Source of the DNA: JAZGGS01 sp963749485
GTDB lineage: Bacteria; Bacteroidota; Ignavibacteria; Ignavibacteriales; Ignavibacteriaceae
DNA length: 64,000 nt
Assembly (NCBI GenBank): GCA_963749485.1
Contig: CAVVMV010000007.1
Location: 7,577 to 71,576, forward strand
Direction of reading: 5' to 3'
The notes beneath the pieces were generated by a model. That model was not told the origin of the DNA and made no database searches. It worked only from the letters and a program-made list of their open reading frames with translations. Positions 47,644 to 58,228 of the stretch are shown piece after piece; positions within the stretch are counted from its first letter, which is position 1; each line of letters starts with the position of its first letter. The translations under genes were made by a program, and so were the position numbers.

Positions 47644-49879
47644 TTACTTCAGCAATATCATCTTCTTATTATCTACAAAAGTTCTGCTCTCACCAACAGC
47701 TTTTATCTGGTAAATATATGTTCCAGATGAAAGCTTGCTGGCATCAAAGTTAATCCTGTGATAACCTGCTTCAATAGAACCGGAAACAAGGGTTGCAGCA
47801 AGTTCGCCAACAATAGAGTAAATAGTAATTGTAACGTTGCTTACTTCCGGAATCGAGTACTCAATTGTTGTTGTAGGATTAAACGGGTTCGGATAATTTT
47901 GGCTCAAGACTAATCGCCCGGAGCCATATACATCAATCTCAATCGCATAGCTGAATTCAAATGTACCATCGAGGTCAACTTGTTTTAACCTGTAACGATA
48001 ATTTCCTGTTCTTAGATCTTCGTCATCATAGTTAGTAACTTTTGCTTTCAGTTGTTGTACCGAAACCGGCACACAACCAACCTCGGTGCCAAGCTACCGC
48101 TAAAAACAGATTTTCTTTCAATACTCAAATCCCTGGTTATTTGTTTCTGTTTCAGTAGTCCAATTCAATGTTACTCTATTACTATTACTGTTTGCAGTAA
48201 AGGATGATAACTCAACAGGTATCATAGCTAATGCCAATAGATACGCTTCATAAGCATCTATTCTTCCAGCGCCATACCTGTTATCTTTTCCAGCAGCACC
48301 CTTTCTCTACAGCAGTTGTTTGAATTATCATACTAACTTGTTCAGGAGTTAAAAATGGATTAATTGACAATATCAATGCAGCAGTTCCGGCAACATGAGG
48401 AGTTGCACCTGATGTACCGCTAAAGGAAGAATAACCACCGCCATCAGATAATAGAAGTTGTTCCATTACCAGGTGCAGAAACGTCTGGTTTTAATAATCC
48501 CATAGAACCTGGTATTGTTTCGTATGGATAATCCTGGTACGCAAGTGGTACCGGATATGGATAACTTGGATGATTTATCTGCTAATCTTCCCATGCCCAT
48601 GGACCCCAGGGTGAGCTGCTTGCAATAATATCGGTGGAAGCATTAACGTTTCCAACTCCTATTACAGAGCTAACACCACCAACCAATGTCTGATCTGGGT
48701 GTATCCAGGGACCGGGAGAATTACCCGGAGCAGAGATATTAAAAGGAATTCCTACACTATTGCCATCATTACTTGTAGAGTTTGTGTGTACTACACCAGC
48801 AGCCAGTTCAACATCAGTCATCTGCCTGTGCATTGGATAATTTGGCTGCGGATTGAAATACCATTTATAACTATGTGAGCTTGTTGTTACATCAACACCA
48901 TTATCAACTGCATATTGTATGGCAAGCCATGAGTCAGCTTCACCACTAATTTTACAATTCATCAGCTTTGCTCTTGGTGCAACACCAGTTTGTGTACCAC
49001 TGGTTCCATCACCGCAGATTATACCCGCAGTACTTGTACCGTGTGTACCGTTAGGTCCCATATTATTATCATTACCTTGCAAAATCCCATCCAATAAAAT
49101 CATCAATGTAACCGTTGCCATCATCATCAATACCATTTATATCACCGGGATCGAAAACCCCGGCGCCTGGGCTCCCTTCAATAGTATGACCATCGCCATC
49201 GAAATCTTCACCTAAGTTGTTCCAGATATTGTTAAATAAATCGGGATGATCCCAATCGCAGCCGGAATCGTTATTAGAAACAAGAACACCCTGCCCGCTA
49301 TCGCCTTCAGCCCAAACAGCAGGCGCATTAATTAAAATAAGACCCTGTTGTGGAGCTAGATTGTACCATCTCCCGGAGGTACTGGTATGTGAGGGTTCGG
49401 TTGGATCTTCTAATTCACTTTGGTCTATGGTTGCATCATATCTTATCTCAGCAATTTCATCAAAGTCTTCGGCAAGATTGTATATTACCTGTGGAACTGC
49501 TGAAAAGACAACAGTATTTGCAGCCCATAAAATGTCTATGTGGCTAACAAGGTTTTGCTGCTTTGCATTTTGCAGAAAAGCCAGCACTGCCTGTTGTTGT
49601 CTCGGCAGCAAACTCTTTTAAAACTCTTACTACCTCTTTTTGTTTATCCTTTCTTGAGAGATGAGCGGTTTCCTGTCTCAGTTCATCAAGAGGATATTGC
49701 TCATTAAGAGTTGCGTAAACATCCACCGTTTCATTAGCGGGAGTTCCGAGCAGAACTACCTGCAGAAAAGGGTGAATTTTTGAAGATACTTCCTGTGCAA
49801 ATAAATTTAGGTTGAGTAACACAAAAAGTGATGCGAGAAGAAGAACAGTAGATTTTTTTTCATCATTGACCTGCTCCAT
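47644..49879 (-). CDS. Secreted S8 subtilase with T9SS type A sorting domain, multiple frameshifts
   Basis: A secreted serine protease of the subtilisin family, about 745 codons. It has a signal peptide (STVLLLASLFVLLNLNLFAQ), a prodomain, then the catalytic domain: Asp in SNNDSGCDWDHPDL, His in NGTHGTSTAGII, Ser in FSGTSGATPHVAGTAALIL. Next come an FN3-like stretch (VELSSFTANSNSNRVTLNWTTETE) and the C-terminal type A sorting domain (QNYPNPFNPTTTIEY; IYSIVGE; SGTYIYQIKA), which directs export by the type IX system and surface anchoring or release. All three triad residues survive, but at least five frame changes occur (near 49600, 49100, 48580, 48460-48480, 48290, 48070-48110). An A8 run near the start may hide a better start at ATG 49863 (MKKKSTVLLL after adding one A). 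Confidence 0.85.
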
Positions 49880-50109
49880 ATTTTATTGTTGGAATTTAGT
49901 AGTGAATTAAAGTGATTCTAACTTGCTGAAAAGTTAAAACAATATCAAATTTATTGTGGTAAAATTTTATTAATTATTATTCTCCAGGGTGAATAATATT
50001 AAAATGAGACAGGACACATAACCGAAGTTTTGGTTGGTTATGATTAATAAAATTAGCAACTGACTTAACATTAGCCAGTTACCCTTTTCTTATGTTAACG
50101 GGCAGAAGT

Positions 50110-50793
50110 TTAGTTGCTCAATAATATCTTTTTAATAGTTTCTGTTTTTTCATCAACTTTTACTTTTTCCTCATCGCTTAATTCCAACTCTGCTATTTCA
50201 TTAAATTCTTCAAAAGCTTCGTTGTACAAACCTTTTTCAAATAAGATATCTGCAAAAAAGATTCTGTAGGAAGATAGTAATTTAGTATCAGGATATTTTC
50301 TGAATGTTTCTTGTGCAAACACAACTGCCGATTCTTTCATATCAGTCTCAGCAAGCTGCATTGCGCCGTTCAATCTTTTAATCCCAAAGTCACTCGATAA
50401 CAATTCAAGTTCATCACTATTGCCTTCATCAGTACCGTAAACAGCGGTGTTACCGGATTTCCCGTTCCCGTTATTTTTAGGTGCATTTATCATATCTTCC
50501 ATTGCAAGCGCAAGAAGCAATTCATCCGTGCTCATCTTCTTAATACTGCTTACAGATATTGCGGAAGATTCATTCAATGTGAAGTGCAGGTTGTTACTTT
50601 TTAATGTAATGGAGGAATTATCTCCAGTTGATATTACTGCATCCTGTTCAATCGTTTCGCTTTCTTTAAGATCAACCCAGTTTTCATTTCCACCGGCTTG
50701 ATATTTAGCATTACCAGTTATTTTTGCAACTGTGAATTCCTGTGCTAACATTAAGCCTGTACTTAATAATAAAAATAAAATTATCTTCTTCAT
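50110..50793 (-). CDS. Secreted FecR-like/TPR-like protein, unknown function
   Basis: A 227-residue protein with a signal peptide (MKKIILFLLLSTGLMLAQ). The following segment (residues about 19-85: FTVAKITGNAKYQAGGNENWVDL, ETIEQDAVISTGDNSSITL) resembles the FecR beta-domain seen in periplasmic proteins. A Gly/Asn-rich linker (NAPKNNGNGKSGNT) leads to a helical C-terminus with a TPR-like helix pair (FFADILFEKGLYNEAFEEFNEIAELELSDEEKVKVDEK). It is probably periplasmic. It is sixteen bases downstream of the barrel/transglutaminase gene, so both belong to one transcript. The 230-base gap after it (49880-50109) holds only weak inverted repeats. Confidence 0.75.
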   Translation of the reverse strand: MKKIILFLLLSTGLMLAQEFTVAKITGNAKYQAGGNENWVDLKESETIEQDAVISTGDNSSITLKSNNLHFTLNESSAISVSSIKKMSTDELLLALAMEDMINAPKNNGNGKSGNTAVYGTDEGNSDELELLSSDFGIKRLNGAMQLAETDMKESAVVFAQETFRKYPDTKLLSSYRIFFADILFEKGLYNEAFEEFNEIAELELSDEEKVKVDEKTETIKKILLSN

Positions 50794-50808
50794 TTTTTTA
50801 CCTTCCTG

Positions 50809-52783
50809 TTAATAAACATCTATTATTTCTACATTGCCTGTAGCAATACCTAAATCAGAAATGGCTTCTTTATTAAATTTCTCAACACCAACATTCCAGG
50901 CAGTGTTAAAATCTGTTAAGGAAGTTGTTTCAACCGGCAGCCACACCTCGCTCTTCCCGCTACTGTTTTCCCGAACAAAATATTTTGTATCGTTGTTGGT
51001 AACCAGTTTTGCCTGGTTAGGAGAAAGTTTTGTATTGAAAAGAATATTTACGTGCCTGATATCGCCATCGGTTTTATAATCAACTAAAGCTGTTTGAATA
51101 CCAACACTTTCCAGCAAAGAGCTGTAACAAACACTAAGGTCGTCGCAATCTCCGCCTTTAAGCTGAACGGTTTGCTGTGGGAACTGTACATATTCTGCAG
51201 TAGCCCTGGGATCAGAAGTATAAACCATCCTTTTTATAAAATCATTAAAAAGAAGTTTTGCTTTATGAAATGTGGATAGTGCTGACGGTAGTGTATCGAG
51301 CAGTTCTTTATTATCACTTAAAACGGTTTTTGAATAATCCATGGAAAAAGTGATATCCCGCATTATAAAATATCTTAGGTTGCTAACCTTTCCATCCCAT
51401 GCATTAACACTGTTTACCAAAGTAGCTTTCTGAAACCGGTCATCCGGTTCTTCGTTAACTGTGGTAACATAAAAATCCGCATAAGAAAGTACTGGTTTTT
51501 CTGAAGAATAACCTTCCGGAATTATTGTATAGAAAGGAATCCTTAGTGTATCGAACGGATCAATAATAACAACAGGCGACTGAATTTTTTCATCGTTCAA
51601 ACCTTCAATTTTTACTAACGGTTTAACTGTAACATGTTCATCCGTAAGGTTTACAAGTATGCCATAAGCAAAGGGGAAATCGAGATAGCTATCGTAAAAA
51701 GTGGGGTAAATTTCTTCAACAATTTCTACATCAATCAATTCCACTCTTTTTTCGGCAACGCTGCTAATAGTAAAAGCCACTGATAATATTAACTTATCAA
51801 AGCTGTAACGATTATTAAGAATGTTATAAATTCCTTCATCCCTGAAAGTGGAAAAGCTCTGCGTAGTTTTCCTGTTGGAAAAATATTTTACCCCGGAAAG
51901 AATTACTTCAAAAAGATCTGTCTTATATCCAAACGAGGGAACAATCCCTGCAATAACAGGGGTTTGGTATCTATCGTGAAAGATAGTGGCTCCGTATGAA
52001 AAATCTCCGGCATAACCCGTAATACTTGCCTGGAAAGATTGCGAAGTTTCGTAAACAAAGTGAAGGTTAAATGGTTTGATGGGAGTATAACTTGCTCCAA
52101 ACATTGCCCCGGTATTATGTTTTAATTTGAACTCTCTGAAATCCTCGTTCGCAAAATTCATCACCAAAATTAAAAAGATTTATGGAAGCTGCGCGGAAAC
52201 TGAAATTGTTGTTTAATTTATAATCAATTCCTATATCGCCTCTCCAGGTTTCTACTTTTTCATTAAGGGTTTCGCGCACAAGGTAGAGTGTATCACCAAA
52301 AACCGGTTTAACAATTTCCTGGTTAATTTCCTGGTTAAAAAATCTGAATGTAAACCCAGCGCTTAACTGGTTTGTAAATTTATAAGAATAACCAAATCCA
52401 AATATTTCTTTATATGTAAACTTAGCTTCAAGTGATTGTGTTGTTGAATCTTCCAGAACAATTGATTCGCCGGTATTAAATAAAAATTCTTTCTGATAAC
52501 CGGGAGTGAATCTTCCTGTAAAAGCATGCCCGTTTAATTTTTTAGCAAGTGATATGGAGTAAAGATTTGAATTAACAGTTTCTGAAAATTCAGATCCATA
52601 AGAAAACGAGATCCCCCAATCTTTAACATTAGAAAAATTTGATGGGTTTGCTTCGTAACCGTATAAAGGAATAGTTAAATTTTCCGGTAAACCCCAATAG
52701 CCGGCAAGCCCAAATGAACTTTGCGGAAATATGTTAATATTCGCAATCATCACTGTTAAAAAAAATAAAACTAAATATTTCAA
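50809..52783 (-). CDS. Beta-barrel protein with C-terminal transglutaminase-like domain, one frameshift
   Basis: A protein of about 658 residues. The first part starts with a signal peptide (LVLFFLTVMIANINIFPQ) and has many short alternating strands (GLAGYWGLPENLTIPLYGYEANPSNFSNVKDWGISFSYGSEF), like a PorV/FadL-type outer-membrane barrel. The C-terminal 150 residues have a transglutaminase-like fold: Cys in LKGGDCDDLSVCYSSLLESVGIQTALVDY and His in DGDIRHVNILFN. The start is TTG 52783, overlapping the stop of the upstream lipoprotein (TTGA). The frame breaks near 52125-52165. A barrel combined with a papain-like/transglutaminase-like domain in one chain is unusual. The enzyme activity (crosslinking or proteolysis) is unknown. 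Confidence 0.78.
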
Positions 52784-53679
52784 GGAATATCTATAACTAT
52801 ACTATGAATACTTTGTGCTGATACTAGTAATCTATTATTACCATCATCTTTAAAACTTTCAAAACTTCTTATAAATGTAAAAACAAGCTTGCTAAATCTT
52901 TCAAGCGGTAATTCATTTAAAAACTGTTTTGGAACAACCAGGCTCCCATCATCCTTTGTTCTTATTCTATAAACAGGAATTGTAAATATGTGCCCATGTT
53001 TTATTACTCCTAATAACTATTGTAACTCGTTTGTCGTGCAATGCGTTCCAGCTAAGTATTGCCTGTAAATCTCTGTTAGCACGGCTTCCCTGCATAATAA
53101 CATTACCATTAATTTCATGCGGAGTTCTTATATCGAAAGTAATCGGTGGAAATACAATCGGATTAAATTCAAACTGGATTGAAGAGTTATACCTAAACCT
53201 GAAAGGATCTAAAATTCCGCTGTAAAGGATATATTTTTTACCAAGCACAGTATCCATCGGCATCACCCTGGTCGCGGTAACGTAATGTAAAATCATCAGT
53301 TCTTGCAAAATGATTATCAAACTTTATAATTCCGGGTGTAACGGTTCTATAAGCAAGAAGTGTTGTCCCATCGGAATAATATATCGGTTTGATTTCTATC
53401 AAAGAAAATTGCCTGGGCAAGTGATAAGTTAAAAGTTTCGTTATCATTCGTAATCTTAATTCCGCTAAGCGAAATTATATTTGTAAGCCCTCTTAAATCC
53501 TGTTCCAATCCTGAAGTATCTACACCGCTGTTATAATACTGATCGTCCAGGTTTTTATTAAGAACTTCGTATTCATCTTCAGATGAATCGTCAAACAATT
53601 CTGTTGGTGCCGGTTTATCACATCCCGAAATAAAAAGAAGTGATAAAAACAGTGCCGTTATTGTAAGTAAATTTTTCAT
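52780..53679 (-). CDS. Putative surface or periplasmic lipoprotein, three frameshifts
   Basis: The start at ATG 53679 gives MKNLLTITALFLSLLFISGC, a lipoprotein signal with a SGC lipobox. The body continues DKPAPTELFDDSSEDEYEVLNKNL, then, in other frames, LAYRTVTPGIIKFDNHFARTDDFTLRYRDQGDADG, then DTVLGKKYILYSGILDPFRFRYNSSIQFEF, then GHIFTIPVYRIRTKDDGSLVVPKQFLNELPLERF. The coding signal continues to a TGA at 52780. Indels are near 53360, 53255 and 52985. I do not recognise the family. The last bases overlap the TTG start of the barrel/transglutaminase gene, so the two proteins are made together. Confidence 0.65.
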
Positions 53680-53745
53680 AATGTTTAATTTATAGTTGAA
53701 CTTTTTCATTATCAATCTTAAAAAAATTATTCCCTTCAATATAAT

Positions 53746-53777
53746 TTCCCCCTCCCCAAAATTATGGGAAGGGGGAT
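53746..53777. terminator. GC-rich hairpin after the 53.8-54.8 kb lipoprotein gene
   Basis: CCCCCTCCC and GGGAAGGGGG pair with one bulged A around an AT-rich loop, in the gap between two lipoprotein genes. The tail on the minus strand is not T-rich, so it may be a weak terminator or an mRNA-stabilising structure that lowers expression of the downstream genes. Confidence 0.5.
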
Positions 53778-53812
53778 GTGGAGAGGATAGTGAAGGGAAA
53801 ATTCCCTTTTAA

Positions 53813-54763
53813 TTATGGAAGTACCAGATATGGTATTCCCCATGCTTCGGATTCAACAGGTGTAGCGTCATCAAATACAACCTGCCTTGGCATTGCGTTA
53901 ATTACAGCATGGTAAAATCCCGGAAACTGGTGTGTTGTATATGTCTGCTCATATACTTTTTCCCATCCGTTTCCGCTTGGGGTGGATGATACCAGTTCAA
54001 ATATTTTTTTAGCTCTATGATTATGGAACCTGTTTGCACCGTAAGTTAACGTAACAAAATCTTCTTCCTCGTATGCGCTGTACAATTCAACTCTAAGCAA
54101 TACAGATTCGCCTCTATGAAGAACAGGAATTTGCCTCCACCACCCAAAACGCCATGTTACATAATAATCATTGGGTGAATCAACCTGGATAGTGTCTCCA
54201 TTAGGTAAGAAAGCAGTAAGCTTCATTATATCGATGTTGGGGCTTTGTGTTCCGCCTTCAGGTAAAGAGATAGCAGCAATTATCCAATTACGGAATGGAT
54301 ATGGCGTATGAGCTATTTTTTTAAAGATAATATTTCGTGTTACAACTGCAGTAAACGGTTTTTGAATTACTGTATCCGGCTCTGTTCCAAGTGAATCGTA
54401 ATTAGCAGCAATAAAAAGTATTCCTTCAAAAGTTTTGGTAAGTGTTCCGTAAGCAATGGTATCCTGGATATCTATACTGAGGGTCCTATTTACCAATCTC
54501 ATTTTGTGTCCAACGCGGAAAGGATAAATCTCGGTGTCAACTTTACCAAGAAAATCCATCAAACCATCTTCGTTATAATTATAATCGAAGGAAGTGAGGG
54601 CAGAATCTTCATCAACTATTTTTTCCAGCGCTCCCTGGTCTGTAGTTGGTTCGGTATCAGCCGGTTCAATTACCATTTCATCCTGGCATCCGAAGAAAAC
54701 TACTATTAATCCTAACAGAAGAAATGGGAGAATGCGTCTGCGGAAAAGCTTTGAAAAGTTCAT
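53813..54763 (-). CDS. Putative lipoprotein, unknown function
   Basis: An intact 316-residue lipoprotein: signal MNFSKLFRRRILPFLLLGLIVVFFGC with lipobox FFGC (residues 23-26). After an acidic spacer (EPADTEPTTDQGALEKIVDEDSALTSF) it is largely beta-structure (RVGHKMRLVNRTLSIDIQDTIAYGTLTKTFEGILFIAANYDSL), with WRFGWWRQIPVLHRGESVLLRVELYSAYEEEDFVTLTYG and an aromatic-rich end. No family is recognised. It heads the gene run that leads to the barrel/transglutaminase protein and the FecR-like protein. The spacing suggests co-regulation, although a hairpin lies between it and the next lipoprotein. Confidence 0.8.
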   Translation of the reverse strand: MNFSKLFRRRILPFLLLGLIVVFFGCQDEMVIEPADTEPTTDQGALEKIVDEDSALTSFDYNYNEDGLMDFLGKVDTEIYPFRVGHKMRLVNRTLSIDIQDTIAYGTLTKTFEGILFIAANYDSLGTEPDTVIQKPFTAVVTRNIIFKKIAHTPYPFRNWIIAAISLPEGGTQSPNIDIMKLTAFLPNGDTIQVDSPNDYYVTWRFGWWRQIPVLHRGESVLLRVELYSAYEEEDFVTLTYGANRFHNHRAKKIFELVSSTPSGNGWEKVYEQTYTTHQFPGFYHAVINAMPRQVVFDDATPVESEAWGIPYLVLP

Positions 54764-54916
54764 TTTAGTGCTCCTTATTTGTAATGAATAATTATTATTT
54801 AATCCCAGTTCCTCTCAACTCATTGTAATGCATATAGAAAGTATTATGCCATTGTGATGAGAGAGCTTAATTCATTACATCATAAGGAGTTAGCGAACAC
54901 ATCAAATCAGTTCAAA

Positions 54917-54960
54917 TGCATGGATTATCATTTAAAACGCATGGAATTTATATTCCATGC
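54917..54960. promoter_or_regulatory. Direct plus inverted GCATGGA repeat, operator-like
   Basis: GCATGGAA-TTTATA-TTCCATGC (54939-54960) is a perfect inverted repeat, and a third half-site TGCATGGATTA stands just before it (from about 54917). It lies 154-197 bases upstream of the 53.8-54.8 kb lipoprotein gene in a gap of 348 bases (54764-55111) without a gene. Spacing of half-sites suits a protein-binding site, but a structural RNA stem is also possible. A second, looser inverted repeat (CTCTCA...TGAGAG) is at about 54815-54867. Confidence 0.4.
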
Positions 54961-55067
54961 ACCTAAAGCAGCAAAAAATTCTCACTAGTTTTTTTTGATC
55001 AAGTAGTTGGTTGCTGGATTGAAGATTGAGGTAAATTCAATGAAGTTAGAAGTTATTTATAAAAATC

Positions 55068-55102
55068 AAAAATGCCATCCCTAAATAAAGAGATGGCATT
55101 TA
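55068..55102 (-). terminator. Terminator of the thioredoxin-fold lipoprotein gene
   Basis: AAATGCCATC (55070-55079) pairs with GATGGCATTT (55092-55101). On the minus strand it is followed by TTGATTTTTATAA, just after the stop at 55112. The stem matches that of the terminator at 47566-47602. Confidence 0.75.
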
Positions 55103-55111
55103 AATTTTAAA

Positions 55112-55585
55112 TCAGCTTCCAAAAAATCCTTCTATATGGTTAACATAATTAACTGCACCACCCTGCTGGTAGCCAGTTTTTGCCAGTAGTTTGCCTGCGT
55201 TATCCATTATTAAGATAGTTGGAAAACCCTGTATGCCATACTTTTGCGCAAGTGATTGGTTGTATTGCTTGGTTTCATTTGTTTGCGGAACACTGCGCGG
55301 AAAATCTATTTTTACCAGCACTAAATTTTCCTGTGCATATTTTTCAAATTCTGCCTGCGAAAAAACTTCATCATTTAATTTAAAACACCATTTACACCAA
55401 TCGGAGCCGGTAAAGTTAACCAGCACTGCTTTGTTCTCTTTTTTAGCAATTTGCATCGCTTCTTCAATATTTGTTTTCCATTCCAGCGAATCGGAAGCGG
55501 GAGTATTGGAACATCCAAGGGATAAGAGAACGGTTATAATTACCGGGATTAATATCGCTTTCAAATTATTTCTCCTGTTTTGCAT
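55112..55585 (-). CDS. Thioredoxin-fold lipoprotein (thiol:disulfide interchange type)
   Basis: A 157-residue envelope thioredoxin-like protein. The signal MQNRRNNLKAILIPVIITVLLSLGC has lipobox SLGC. The fold follows: IEEAMQIAKKENKAVLVNFTGSDWCKWCFKLNDEVFS with the active-site pair WCKWC (about residues 64-68), then LVLVKIDFPRSVPQ, and QKYGIQGFPTILIMDNAGKLL with the cis-Pro. This is the DsbD-gamma/Thioredoxin_7 group, which reduces periplasmic disulfides or serves cytochrome or barrel maturation. It is transcribed alone, ending in a terminator. No DsbD-like membrane partner is seen nearby. Confidence 0.92.
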   Translation of the reverse strand: MQNRRNNLKAILIPVIITVLLSLGCSNTPASDSLEWKTNIEEAMQIAKKENKAVLVNFTGSDWCKWCFKLNDEVFSQAEFEKYAQENLVLVKIDFPRSVPQTNETKQYNQSLAQKYGIQGFPTILIMDNAGKLLAKTGYQQGGAVNYVNHIEGFFGS

Positions 55586-55750
55586 AAGATTTTTGATTTC
55601 TTCAAATAGTTAGATAATAAAAATTCAAAATGGATTCTGAATTATTCCCATTTATTCAAAATAAATATACGTTTTAATTGTGTTTAACAGCTGTCGGCTG
55701 ATTAACATTTTCACTTTTTTTGATTTCAGCAGAAAAATTGAAGAATTTGT

Positions 55751-57300
55751 TTAAGATTCCGTTGTTTCAATCTTTTCATATTCTATTGGTTCGGGAGGAC
55801 GTTCATACAGAATTGATAAATCCTTGTACCTTTTTGTAATTTCTTTAGATAGTTGATCCCATGTAAATCTCCATGCCCAGTTTCCACCGCCAAGCGTGCT
55901 CGGAAAATTCATTCTCGCTTCCCCTCCAAGGTTCATAATATCCTGCATTGGAATTACAACTATATTTGCAACAGAAGCATACGCAGTGCGGATTAGCTCA
56001 GATAAAATATCCTTTCCATTGTAATTCAGATATTTTTGTGCATGCTCAAAAATATCACTCTCTTTATTTTTCTTCTCTTTTTCAAAATATGCTTTTGTAG
56101 TATCGTTATCGTGTGTGCCTGTGTAAACAACGCAGTTAGGAACAAAATTATGCGGGAGAAATTTAGTTTCCATCCCTGTTCCAAAAGCAAATTGCAGTAC
56201 TTTCATTCCGGGGAATCCAAATTGATCTCTCAAAGCTTCAACAGGTGGAGTTATTACACCAAGATCTTCGGCAAGAATTGGTATATCTCCCAAATATTTT
56301 TTTACAATTTCAAAAAGCTTATCGCCGGGTGCTTTTATCCATTTACCATCTATAGCAGTTTCCGCATCACCGGGAATTTTCCAGTATGCTTCGAAATCCT
56401 CTGAAATGATCAATCCTGATAATATCAACAAACTCCAGCAAGCTGGAAAATCTTTTTCGCCACCATAGAAATTCATCTTTTTCCATCTCATCCCATTTAT
56501 AAAGGGGATTGCCCCAAAGCTGTCCGGTCTCACTAAAATAATCCGGTGGTACACCAGCTACAAAAGTAAGTTTTCCATTTTCATCAACTGTAAAGAGTTC
56601 TTTGTTTGCCCATAGATCTGCACTATCGTACGCAATAAAAATCGGCATATCACCAATTATTTTTATTCCTTTTTCGTTTGCGTAATTCTTTTAATTCTTT
56701 CCACTGTTTGAAAAACACAAACTGAACAAACTTATGGTAAAAAATATCATCGCTTAATTTATTGCTCCATTCCTTTATCGCTGTCTCTTCTCTGTTGATT
56801 AATCCCTTTTCCCACTCACTCCAAACTGCCCCGTTGTGTGCATCTTTACAAGCGATGAAAAGAGAGAAATCATCCAGCCATTCTTTATTCTCATCACAAA
56901 AGCTGTTAAAATCTTTTTCCAATCCATTAGAATTATTTTTGAAATTATTAAACGCAGTTCTAAGTAATTTTCTTTTTGTATTCAATCACATTTCCAAAAT
57001 CTACTTTTTTCGGATCTGAATTTAGGATAGATTATTCAACTCATCATCAGATAAAAAACCATCTTCTTTCAATTTATCAGGGCTAACAAGAAGAGGATTA
57101 CCTGCAAAAGCAGAAAAGCATTGATAAGGAGAATCGCCGTAACCAGTAGGACCCAGTGGAAAGACCTGCCAGAGAGTTTGCCCGGCTTCAACTAAAAAAT
57201 CTATAAAACTGTATGCCTCATTTCCAAGATCTCCAATTCCATATTTACCCGGTAAAGAGGTTGGATGAAGAAGTATACCTGCGCCACGTTCAAAATTCAT
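55751..57300 (-). CDS. malQ: 4-alpha-glucanotransferase (amylomaltase), four frameshifts
   Basis: MalQ transfers alpha-1,4-glucan segments in glycogen or maltodextrin metabolism (GH77). The N-terminus is GAGILLHPTSLPGKYGIGDLGNEAYSFIDFLVEAGQTLWQVFPLGPTGYGDSPYQCFSAFAGNP. The catalytic nucleophile Asp is in VDIIRIDHFRGF and the acid/base Glu in ILAEDLGVI; THDNDT follows, and RMNFPSTLGGGNWAWRF near the end is the family close. Frames change near 57028, 56960, 56688 and 56395. Assembled length is about 516 residues, standard for the family. It lies alone, divergent from the YqaA-type gene at 57437. Confidence 0.93.
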
Positions 57301-57436
57301 TTGTGCCTCGTTAAAATAAAATAAAACAATGGGGTGGAAGTTAATACTTCTTTCACCTGTTTATCAATAACATTTTTTCCAAACCGGGAATAATTTCTTA
57401 TGTTTGCGCTTTATTCCGTAAAATTGTTATTACTGA

Positions 57437-58052
57437 TTGAAGTTACTAAGAAAATTATATGATTGGGTTCTACATTGGGCAGAAACTCCTTACGGTCTTG
57501 CAGCACTTTTTTTGCTTGCATTTGCAGAGTCATCATTTTTCCCAATTCCTCCAGATGCACTGCTTATTGCACTGGTTTTGGGTTCATCTAAAAAAGCATT
57601 CAAGTTTGCATCAATTTGCCTTAGCCGGCTCTGTTGCAGGAGCAATACTTGGTTATGTAATAGGACATTACCTCTGGTGGACGCCTTCAAATGAATTTAC
57701 AAGTATCGCCCTTTTCTTTTTTAATAGCATTCCCGGTTTTACAGAAACAGCATTTTTTGATATTCAAAAATTGTATGTGGAGTATGATTTCTGGATAGTA
57801 TTTACTGCAGGATTCACCCCACTTCCATACAAAGTCATAACAATTTCATCAGGAGCTTTTAACATAAATTTTATTATGTTTCTTTTTGCTTCGATCATCA
57901 GCCGCGGTGCAAGATTTTTTTTGGTTGCAGGATTAATTTGGAAATTCGGACCGCAAATAAAATCGTTTATTGATAAGTATTTTAACTGGCTCGCAATTGC
58001 CTTTACAGTTTTGCTAATCGGTGGTTTTGCGGCAATTAAACTCCTCCTTTAA
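57437..58052 (+). CDS. YqaA/VTT-domain (DedA-related) membrane protein, one frameshift
   Basis: A membrane protein of about 205 residues. It starts (TTG 57437) MKLLRKLYDWVLHWAETPYGLAALFLLAFAESSFFPIPPDALLIALVLG, with the YqaA-family opening and the FFPIPPD turn of SNARE/VTT proteins. After the break near 57615 it continues ALAGSVAGAILGYVIGHYLW and GARFFLVAGLIWKFGPQIKSFIDKYF. Proteins of this family act in lipid scrambling or membrane stability. No ATG is in frame near the start, and TTG gives the conserved N-terminus. It is divergent from malQ. Confidence 0.87.
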
Positions 58053-58228
58053 AAATTGCTTGCCAATCATCAACTTGTTTTTTCCTATTCCCTTTGATTA
58101 TTTAATCTCATCTTCTTACATTAAAATCAGGATTACAACTTAAACCGTCTGCTCAATTAATCCGGCTTAAGATGTATGGTTTTAACAGCATAAAAATCTA
58201 TGTTCAACTGTACGGAAAGGATTAAGCC

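Noticed and set aside
47644..49879. The subtilase as a true pseudogene
   Set aside because: It has the most breaks, but all three catalytic residues and the C-terminal sorting signal survive, and broken essential genes elsewhere show the same kind of indel. Kept as a gene with sequence errors.
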